Below, piece after piece: positions 40,101 through 51,500 of a stretch of DNA of 64,000 bases; the stretch's first letter is position 1, and each line of letters opens with the position of its first letter. Location of the stretch: NCBI GenBank assembly GCA_016801845.1, contig CM028913.1, positions 21,294,065-21,358,064 of the forward strand. Reading direction: 5' to 3'. Under the pieces are notes generated by a model, which did not search any database, was not told where the DNA came from, and saw only the letters and a program-made list of their open reading frames with translations. This DNA is from Polydactylus sextarius. Taxonomy: Eukaryota > Chordata > Actinopteri > Polynemidae. The translations under genes and the position numbers were made by a program.

Positions 40101-43100
40101 GAGTGAAGAAACAAGAGGAAATCAAACAAAAGGAGGAGGGAGGAGAGAAAAAGAAAGAAAGGGAAAGGGGGATAAGGAGCTAAGGAAACCAGAGGAGGGA
40201 CAAGGAAATGAGAAGACAAAGAAACAAGATAAGAAGGAAGGAAAAACAAGAAGCGATGAGAGGAGTGAGGAGGAAATGAGAGGAGGAGTCGAGAGGAAGG
40301 CAGAAAAGATTTGAGAGAATAGCACAGTAGTGTAGTGTCAGGTAACACTGAGGAGTGGAGATGTTGGGGAGACTGGTACAGTAGAGTAGATGCAACAAAA
40401 CAGAGTGCGGCACTGAAATAAAATAGAAACCAACAATAAAATGCATGAACCGACCTTTATGTCTGCCCTGGAGTGGTCTGCTCTGTTCGCTGCCGCTGAC
40501 AGCGATGACACTGACGACATAGCTTTTCAAAGGATTGTAGTCTGTTATCAACACCTTAGTGTCAGATTTAGACACTATGATTTCTCGCTGTTGACCACCT
40601 GACAGAAAGAAGAAGAAAAGTGTTAAAGGTTAGATTTGTGGATATTTTGAGGCAGTGTTTCTGTTTTCTTGTTGCTATATTCAGTTGCTTGGAAGCAAAA
40701 TATTAGTATTCTCAGGGTCGAGCCCATGTGAAGTTAATTCAGCAGCCGAGCTGATTAACATTCTTCATTCTGATGGCAGGGAAAACATTACACTCAAGGT
40801 CGAGAAATTTTATTCTTTAGTGAGTTTCTTTCTCTGTGTATGTTCTTGTTCTTTTGTCTTTTTTTCTTAAATTAATTCAGATTTTTTACACTTTTTTTTT
40901 TTTATATTCCTTGGGCTGTTGTGAAACTCCACAAAAAAAAAAAAAATAAAAGGTTAAGTAAGTTTTAGGTTCTTAGGTCAGCAAAATACATTTGTCCCTA
41001 AAATAAATTGTCGGTCCTCCCAAAGGCACAAGGGTGTGCATGTGTTTGTGTCCTTTTCTCAGCAGTTAATCCCCATCAAGGCCAACAAGTCACATTATCA
41101 CCCCATTTTAATTCTGATCCTGCAATCAATCCAGGCATCAATAAGGTGAGTGTGTGAGTGAATGTGTGTGTGTGTGGGAGAGAGTGAGTGTGTGCTTCCT
41201 CAGCCCTTGCATCTCCTGTCCCTGCAGGGTGATGACTAACGATGCTTTTAGAATAAGGCAGATAAATCCTCCTGAAGGGGACGGCAGGTCAGGTGAGGGT
41301 AAGTGCATGGATCGGTGCTCACAGCACAAAGTGGAAGTTCAGTCTTTGCAGGTGAACTAAACCACTGTCAAAAGTCAGAACTGGAGTTGAAGTGCAGATG
41401 TTCACTTGCTCACAAGATGACAACTGTTGTCAGCACCTGGTCGTTATTATTTCCTACACAAGGTGGAATGTGAGTCGTTATCTCTAATCTCCGTCTTGAA
41501 CTGAAAGTGTTAAAAACACCTACTGCGACCTGTGAGGCGTTAACGCTCAAAATTTAGGGAATTACGCTTTGTTGTTTTCTTGCCAAGACTTTAATCAAAA
41601 GATCGATACAACTCTCATCTGTGAGCTAAATATAAAGCTACAGCCAACATGTCATTAGCATAGCTTAGCACAAAAACTGCAAACAAGGGGAAACCGCTTC
41701 TGTGCCTGACTCTGCTTAAATTTTTTTTTTTTTTTTTTTTTTGAATCCCTCCTACCAGCCCCTGGAAAGCTCATGAATTAATACATTGACCTGAACTTAT
41801 TTTTTTTTAAATTGTCATTGTTACAGAAAGTAACTCCCTGTAAAGCCACACTGTCAGTTTTACATTTCTGTTTTTAGATTAACCTGACAACTTTAATCTG
41901 AAAACACCCTGTTATTTATTCTTTTATAACTTTAGATTGAATAAATAACAGGGTGTAAACAGAATAAATAACAGCTTCTCACTGCCTCAAACTGAGCTAA
42001 GATAATCGACTCCTGGCACCAGGGTGTTGTCAATTTTTTCTCATATTTCATATTAAAAGTGATCGTTGATCTATTCGTCACAATTTGGCTGAAAGTCTTA
42101 CAGATTATTTTGCTGTGGCCAAGGGCCGAAGCTCAAATTACATAAATGTTGATCCCATTTGTTTCCATGAATATCTAAACTACTTGCATGTGCGATGACT
42201 CAATTGTGGAAAACTCATTAAAATCATCTCCCCATATTAAGTTTAATTAACCAGATTCTGGGCGATTGCAGCAAAGCAACTGATCTTTTCTCTTGCTTTC
42301 AGATCTATTGTCAGAATCATTTTAAACTAGAAGAAAAATAAAAAGGTTGGCAGGAACCTCATGGCATTCTGCATCACAAGAACACTTCATCACAAACACA
42401 AAACAGGCCTGATATAAACGTCAGGGGAAAAAAATCACACACAGCCATGTCATTTATATTGAGAGTGACCAAGAAAATATTTAAAAACTTTAAGGCAACA
42501 TTAAAAATATGTTATAAAAATGCCACAAATTAAGTTAAAATTAGCACTAGATCATTATGAAATAAATATAGCACAGTGATACAGACAGTGAAAGAATAAT
42601 GATAAAAACATTTAAACCAAAACATCCAAACACCACCAGCATCAACCTCAGATATGATGGTTTCAGTTACACTCCTCAGTTTTTCCATGTTCATTTTAAC
42701 CAGTCAGACTGTGATGATATGACATCGGTAGAGCTGCAGTCTCACAGTCCACTGGTCCATTGATTGGTTGATATGTCATTATGCATTGCAGCTGATTTAG
42801 CTGATCCAGAGATAACGTTCAGATTTTCTTCCCCTGCAACTGATTGACTGGTTAAAGTTTCTTTGCTGGAACATTAGTATCATTTAACATCTATGTACAA
42901 GTAGTGACGGAAGACCCTTAAAACACCTGTTTAGTTTACAAGAACAGCTACTTAGACTTTGTCTCTAGTTTGTTCTTTTGTAAACCAGTCATCACAGGCT
43001 GAATGAGACACTTTACTTGAAAGTTTTTCAGAGAAGAGACAAACTGGTTGCTGTTGTAAATGTTTAGGTTACTTTCCCAGCAGTGCACTTCTGGAGCTTT

Positions 43101-46100
43101 ATTAGTGGAGACCAGGGATGACAGTAACAAAGACATAGTTCATAGTAATAGACATTTTCACTAAGAAGGGATGGAGTCATGTGATCAATTTCTTGTGTAA
43201 CCACTCCTTCTTACATATGGAGTGTGCAGGTTTTACAGCCAAAAATAAATAAATTTCAATTTCATTATCACTGTGACTCTGATCACTCTGTTTAGACACA
43301 TAACATACACATTAACACACTTCAGCTTATGTTTTATCATTTAAGACAAACGCAGTGTTTCGTATTTGTTGTTTCTTCTAGAGTCAGACATCTTCCTGTG
43401 TTGTTGATGTGGATTAGCAGCTGTTTGTGACGTCCTGCTGAAGGTTTCCATTCACATGTGTTTACCATTCATAGGTTTTATCACATTATGTTCTTCAAGA
43501 AAGTTTTTCTAATGTTAGGATCCACTGACACTGTTCTTCATTTAGCCTCAGTGATGACTTTTGTTCTTAGTAAACCACAGGAAGATGCTTTAGTGTTGAC
43601 ACGTGCAATAAACTTTTATAGATGCATATTTTATGATGTGGTCTCAGTTTTTAATTCTTCTATCTCATTGTTATAATTTATCCCAGGGTGTTACAACCTA
43701 CCGTGGTTGTGAGTCACTCCATGCCTTTTACATGAAATAATGAAGTCTGTGATGCAGTTGGAGAAGCTGAAGGTGTTGCTATTAGTAGTCGACAGATGAA
43801 GGAACTTTGTGTCAAAATTTGAGAGTCCTGCCACAAACTCTCTGAAAGTTATTGGAGCTGAGACAAAAAAGTGTTACATTCGTCCCTGGACTCTCCTTCT
43901 CTATGAATGTTTCAGTGCAAAGGATGAAAAAGTCTTGAACAAGGCCATTTTTTTTTTGGTTAAATTGGTTATTTTTGAGTTACGCGGACACAACCATCAT
44001 TAATAGTTTGTAGCTGTTAACAGGGAAACACATTATTCTGATCGACTGTCTACATGTTACATGTCAGATGACAGGGCAAAGTAAAATTTGATGAATAAAT
44101 ATTGGGTTTGGATGTTTAAAAAGTCTTACGATGATGAACTAACCAGACGCACTGACTTCGCCAAACAACAACAATATGCTTCGACTGTCTTATGTGGTAG
44201 AGTTGCACATTTATGCACATTCCACTGTGGATCTGTGTTGCTACAAGATTTACTGTCAATGTTAAACCTCACAACTGGTTTCTACACCACTCCTTGTACC
44301 TTCCTGTTCTTGAAACCAAATATTATGCAACCAGTTGGTTGCAGCAACGCTGTAACAATAAGTCGCAGCCATGTTTTTTAGATACAGTAAAAAAAAAAAC
44401 TGTGCTTTTTTTTTCTTCTCCTGTTGGGTTTGGCTTCTACTCCACTGAGATTTAAAAGAGTAAATATAGACATCTGGCACTCGTAATTCACACACAAATA
44501 TGTGAGTACACACAGACGCAGCCCACACGATTTGAATTTCAGAACTGTTGGCAGGCGGTTGAACAGTCTTCCAATAAGTGCTTATTTTAAGTTTAATTCA
44601 TGCACTGTCATGGAATCGAAAGTAAAGCCATTCGACAGAGAAATGGGATAAAGTTAACAATTCTTGATGCGACCTAACATACTGCTTATGTATGAATTTA
44701 CAAGCTGATGATAGGAGAGGAATGATAACTTTAAACAGTATAAGAATTGAGATAATAATGAACTATCAATCCCTGAGTCCTTATCCGGCTGCACTTTTTT
44801 AAATAAACTTAGAGAGAAAAAAATGTTATGTTGAGCCAAAAAGTTAGCTGCCACTTTTGACAGCATCTTTGGTGATCTTAATGGTGCGTTAAGTGTTTGG
44901 GAAAAGGATTTCAGCGAGTGTTAACAAGCTTTACTACGCCTGTCGTTCACTTCATCTGACTGAAATGAACAAAGTAGAGAGCAGAGCAGACTGGACATCA
45001 CAGGGCAGGTACGTCTGTACTCATCCTTCTGTTCACCAAAGAGAGAGCTTTATTAACCAGTTGTGCATGGATACGGAAAAGGATACAATAGAAGTCCAAA
45101 TTTTCTTTTTTTTTTTTTTGCTGCATTTGCTGAATGCCAGTGAGCTACTGCCGCACTCCTCCCCAAGAGGAAGTTGCCATAAATTTCGTTTTTTGTTCTC
45201 TTTTTCAGCTGTCGGAGGCAGCGAGAAATTGTCAGACGAGGCGGTTCTCGCAAAGGGTTGTTTGCGAAAAATAAGTTTTATGTTGCAGAGTGCTTATTCA
45301 GTTCCTATTTATTCATTTTTACAGTGCCTGCAAAAGAAATGTCTGCACAGCACAGCATTAATATAGAACAAATACATAGAGCAGTGCAACAATAGTTAAG
45401 GAACCGATGTAAAGTGAAGATGTATGACTCTGAGAGAAGGTGCGCTGTGATAACGTGATAAAGGAGATGTCAACAGTAATTACAATGATTACTGACGACA
45501 CTGTTCATGACCAGAGAGAGACAAGGTCACACCCCGTGTCTGTGGCGCTGATCAACTCCTGACTGACGCAGGAAGAAAGCAGGCTGTCAGGTGCCCGTCA
45601 CAAAAGCATTAAGTACATCTCCTGGACTGAACACCATCGTGTGTCAGAGTAGATCCAACTGTCCCCGTGTTCTTATCAGTCCCATTTTCAAAACTGCTGA
45701 CAGGCTCCACATACTGCAGCAAAAACACTCCTTTGTCTCAAACTTGGCATGGGTGCAGGACAAACTTCAAGTCCCCCACCCCGTATCTCTCAAGGGTGTA
45801 ATCCGTCCAAAAGAGCTTTGATAAGAACTAAATTACAAAATCCCTCCTGACAGACAGAAAATCCAAGTCATAATGGGATTCTTCCAACATAAAAAAATTC
45901 AAAGTCAAGTCCAGTTTCCTGTCGGCACAGAGACATTTTCTTTGTGTGTGTGTGTATGTGTGTGCGCACGCACGTGTATCGTACCTGGTACGCTTTTGTA
46001 GAGGAACAGATAGCTGTCAAAGTCTCCTTTGGGCTCCTTCCATGAAACAAGGAGTTTGCTCGGGCTCAGCACTTTGAAACGCAGTCTCCTTGGAGCTGGA

Positions 46101-48496
46101 ACTGAAAAACAATTAACCACATTTAAATCAGCTTCAATAAGACTGGGGGATGATTGGAAATAAATAACACGCTGCTGAAAAGAAAAATGATTTTAATTAA
46201 ACAGGATCCCAGCCACCAATCAACACATGTTAACAAGGCAACAAGTCAGTAGTTACGTGGGAAAACAAAAAACAAAAACCACCACCATTATCACCATCAC
46301 AAATATAAGCGACTCTAAAGTTCCTGCAACCGTGAAATCAACATATAAAGCAAGTTAGTGCAGCATAGAGCTCAGTTTCAGTGAGTTCAAAACAGCATGA
46401 AAAAGGTTTAAAACAGCAAAGATTTTGATTAAACTATTTCCAGTCAAATTCTCTTCACAAGAAAAATGATACAAGGAGGGCGGCATTAAATTTCTGCTAC
46501 AAACCAGTGAAGTTTAAAAAAAAAAACCAGATGTTTTCGTCTGCGCGTGTATATTTCACATCTATACTGTATTACACAGAAATACGAGGAATACAGTAGC
46601 ATCCTCAGGGGCTCGCTGTACTTTCCAGCCCTCTGTCAGTGAAAAACAGATCTGCAGAGACGGTGACAGGAGCCGTTCCCTGCATGTTTGTGTGTGCAGG
46701 ATCTGTGGCTTCTTACAAACACACTCAGACAGCTCATTTTTACAGAATCTAAAAGACAAAAAGACACAGAAGAGAATTTGACTGTTTTTAATCTGTAGAC
46801 TGGGACACAGACGAGGGGAATATTGCAAATTCACCTCAGATCAGAACAAAAAGTCGCTGGCATAAGTCTTATGTCTGCGACACATATCACCATTTCACCA
46901 TATTATTCGGTTTTTGTACAAGTAAATTCACCATGATGCACTGAGTGGACTCTGTCATCTATCGACATAGAGTCTCTTTACCTGTCAGCACTCTTTAAAA
47001 ACGCTTCAAATCAAGCGTGATCAACAGGGATTTGACAGGAAACAGATGCTGTGTCTCAATTCGGGTACTTTGAGCATTCACACTGACAACTACAGCAACA
47101 ATCAAAGTATGATAACAGTTGATACAGCTGATGACACCTTTTTCACTATGTTGCCATCTTGGCTACACAGTAAAAAAGGATGAACCACCAAAATATTATC
47201 AAGTAGTTTCAGCCACCATTTTTGGAGATATCAATATTGGCATAATTGCACCACATAGTTTAATTTGGAACAACACCACCCTCTTGATATTCACACAATA
47301 CACCGCTGAGCATATTGTGTACACAGCTTGAACTGCCTGAAGTTTCTGATTTGAGACAAAGCAAAACATTGGGGGTCATAAATGGAATAAAGTGCCAATA
47401 TTTTAGCACTTAATGATAAAAAAAAACTTTATAGATTTTAAATAAATCACAGTTTCTCTAAAAATCATTTGCATCTGCATCCACCAACTTAAAAAGGAAG
47501 CATTTCTATCTCTATCTATCTGAAAACCTCACAGATTTTGCCCCATTTTGAAGCAGATGAAATGAACTATAACTGTCAAATACTTCTACAGTAGAGAGTG
47601 CGGACATGTAAAGAAAGACAGTGCATCAGATGTTAAAGAGGGAGGGGTCTACACGTCTACAGGGGGAAGAAAATAGGTGATATGATATTGACAAACCTGA
47701 GGTGCACCGTGCAGGATTTTCACTTGCGGGTGAGAACAGATATCCATCTTTCTCAATGGAAAATCCCTTTCAGGTCAAAATGTGAAGCCAGTGCATTTTC
47801 TGAATTGTGTTATATTGTTGATAGAAAAGTTAAAAATGCAGTGCTCAGCTTGGTTAATTATTAAATTAAATGGAAATTGCTTCTTACTTGAATGTAAATG
47901 ATTTAATTTAGCAATTTTTTTTTATGGTTACAGATCAAATGATTACATTAAACACTATTGTTCAAGTTGGTCAAAAAAGAACAAGTGCGCAATTGTGTTT
48001 ATACTCTTGCACAAATAACTAAAATATATAACTGAATCAGATGTGTGTCTCCTTCCAAACAGGCTTAAAATTTTAGTCATGGCATTACCTCATAAGTTCA
48101 CATGAACTCCCAAGTTTTATAGAAGCCAAGAAGTTATCAAAATGAGGACAACTTCTTGAACTTTTCATCGCCAGCTCATCTGTTGCCATGTGATCGTTTT
48201 GCCGAGACAAATCACATCGCTTCACAAATTCTCCATTTTTTTTCTTTTAAGTAATCACTCCACGCCACCAATCAAATGCTCAAAATGCATAGGATGAAAT
48301 GGTATAATTACACCACACAATAAGAATCTATGAATAATTTAAGTCTGTGATAAGGCCGGGTAGATTATTACCCTGGTATCACTGGAGTGTGTGCACTTCA
48401 TAGTAGGTGAATTGAGATGGTAGACAGGGTGCTAATAAGTGGGTGAAAATTGCCTTGAATACCTCTTTGCTTTGCATGTCAATGAATACACACACA

Positions 48497-48547
<51 letters not shown>

Positions 48548-51500
48548 GTATACACACCTACACAGTAATTTATAATAAAAAATGTATGTAAAAATGAATG
48601 GCGCAGCTACGACTCTCTATTATGCTGTGAATGCATGTCAAGGTCTATAAGTTGGAGGCAATTCCAGAGACAGCAACTATGATTAATGAATATGGACATA
48701 ATAGCTCGAGTAGCTGTGGATGCTGACGGAACATGAGGGTTTGGATATAAATTACCTTTCACAAACCGTCACGTCTGTTCTTGTTTACCACTACAAAGCC
48801 ATAAATATCATCGTGGAGCTCAGCATTTCACACACACACACACACACACATACACTCCCTTTCCCTAAGTGCCAAGATACTTTTGTGAAGAACATTAGTT
48901 CTCTTTCATAATATTTCGCTCACTATGGGATGCACGCATCGCTGCAGCCCTCAGAAGCATTTATCTCATTACGCAAATCCTGATTGGCTGGTGAATGTGT
49001 CTCTCATCCACCTTAAATAGTTCATGTGGAGGGCACCATGTCATTCAAACGCCTCTTCTCATCGGAGCATATCTCGCATACATACACTGTCCACAGACGG
49101 ATCTTCTGTTGCCAGGTGCTACTAGCCATGGACGTTTTTTAATTTTCCTTCGGTTACCTCACGGTGCTAACCGTGCTGACTGCCTCAGCTCCCTCAAGGA
49201 ATGGAGGCCAGAACCTCTCACACACCAGAGGGCTAGGAGACTCTGGGGCCCGTCCCTGTCACTGTGGGAGCAAGATTTCGAGTAAAGATCCACACCAGGT
49301 CTGCTTGAGCTGCCTGCGGCTGGAACACGCCCAGCTAGCGATCGACGTCCCCAGCTTGTGCCAACACTGTGCGGTGTTCACTGTGAAGAGATACTGCAGA
49401 TGGCTAGCCCACCATGCTAGCTTGTCAGGATTTGACCCCTTTCACCAGGTGATGACCATGACATGGCAGCCACTGTGGTGGTGACACCGGAGGCTAGCGC
49501 CAGCTGGGGCTCTCAGTTTGACCTAGCTGCGGATCCCCCACAGGAGGAAGACGTCCTGGAACTGGACTATGGGGGCGGTGAAGATGCCGCCTTGGAACTC
49601 CTCATATCAGAGGATGTTGAAGAGAACAACGTCTTTGTCACTCCAGCCCAGACTGCGCAGCCCACATCCTCCGTCGCCTCTCGGTTTGGGGATATCACAC
49701 CAGCCTCTCCCCTCCCCAGCTCGAACATGCTCGACGTGTGTAAACATGCTGCTGTCCCAGCTGGGCATCCCCTGGCCTGCCGTCGTAGCTGAGACCACCA
49801 GATCCCGCTTATAAGGGAAGGGAAAGAAATTGCCCCTGGCCAAGAGCACAACAAAGCAACTTCTCCCCATCTTCTCAGAGCTGCTGGACGAGGTTACGTA
49901 TGAACACAGACGCAGACCTGTTGTCCAGGGGCGCGCGGTATACAGGGAGTGGACTCTGCACCTGGAGATTGTAGAACAGATATGGGCCCGGTACGGTCAG
50001 GCCACAGTGGATCTGTTTGTGTCGAGAGAAAACGCTCAGTGCATGCTGTTTTACTCTCTGCGTGGCATGGATGCTCCCCTCAGCATAGACACGCTAGCGC
50101 ACACCTGGCCGCTCAAGCTTCTTTACCCATTTCCTCCCCTGGCCTTGGTACCCCCCACTCTGTCCAGAGTGAGGGAGCACGGCCACGCACTGGTTTCGAT
50201 AGCTCCCCATTGGCCTGCAATGCATTGGCGTGCAGAGATATATCAGTTGCTGTGCACTCAGCCCTGGCAGCTCCCGCTGCACAGAGACCTGCTAATCGCA
50301 GGGGGGAGGGACGATCCTCCACCCACACCCAGAACGCCTGGTGCTGTGGACATGGCCCCTGAGTGGCTCAATCTGTCAGCTGTGGGACTGTCACAGCGTG
50401 TGATTTCCACTATACAAAGTGCTCGGGCCTCCTCCACTAGGTCTTTGTATGACTGTAAGTGGAGAGTGTTTGAGGGGTGGTGTCACAGAAACAGCCACAT
50501 TCCTTTTCAGTGTCTGATGGGTAGGACCTCATTCTTGTAGGACCTGATTGACAAACAGAAAGTCTTCTCCACGATTAGGGTGTACTTGGCAGCTATCGCC
50601 GCCTGTCATGTGGGGTTTGGGAAGCAAACAGCGAGCCAGCACCCACTGGACCCCCGTGTCCAGACCACTGGTACCACCATGGGATCTGGCTGTGGTTCTG
50701 AAGGGACTTAAGGGCCCACTGGAGGTAGCAAATTTGAAACACGTGTCTCTCAAAACTGTGTTGTTACTGGCTCTGGCTTCGGCTAAACGAGTTAGAGATA
50801 TCCATGTGCGTCATGCACTCAGCTTTTCCCGGGGGATGTGTGGATGATCTTGAGCCTCAAACCAGCTTTTGTCCCTAAGGTGGTGGGCTCATGTTCTAAT
50901 TGTCCTTGTGGCCTTTGCTGCCTCACCAGGTGAGCAGCAGTCGCATGCGTTACGTCCAGTCCGTGCGGTGTGCACTTACATAGAGAGGACTAAGGGTTTC
51001 AGGAGTTCAGTTGTTTGTCTCCTGGGCTAACCCTCATAAGGGAGAACCTATCACAAAGTAGAGCCCATCCCACTGGATGGTGGAGGCGGTTGCTTTGGCC
51101 TATACATGTCAGGGTTTGCAGCCACCTGTGGGCCTGCGAGCGCACTCGACTCGGGACTTGACCGCATCCTGGGCCTTATTCAGGGGAGTTTCTGTTCAGG
51201 ACATATGTGCTGCTGCGTGTTGGTCTTCGCCTCGTTTGTCTGCTTCTATAGGCTGGACGTCTCTGCTCTGTGCGTGGTATGTACGGTTTTGCTGTCCTGA
51301 TTGGAACAGGGTACTTCCCTGTGGGTAGGTGGACGCTGGATAAGCTTGCCTGGCAATACGGGAGCTATCACATCCCATAGTGAGACATCAAGCGAAATAT
51401 TATGAAAGAGAACTTTAGGTTATTTACATAACCCCAATTCTCTGAGTAATACAAGTGAGATGTCTCACCAGACAACCCTTCTTGCTTGGGCGAGTGAGAA

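Larger units (their letters stand above)
40599..45984 (-). other. intron between exons 2 and 3 (5.4 kb)
   Basis: Holds a degenerate fish interspersed repeat (about 41560-41850) and a perfect 18-bp inverted repeat (41904-41956). The stretch 42650-44500 has low-complexity ORFs without domains. No gene seen. Confidence 0.55.

Noticed and set aside
39684..40348. Overlapping minus-strand ORFs rich in Leu, Phe and Ser
   Set aside because: They are readings of the polypurine/polypyrimidine tract in several frames, not proteins. The 17513-18103 and 52524-53237 ORFs are the same kind of artefact.
49149..51330. Retroelement treated as a host gene or an endogenous retrovirus
   Set aside because: Inverted termini, the internal complementary region and a tyrosine recombinase (HxxR box) point to DIRS; there are no LTRs, integrase or envelope.
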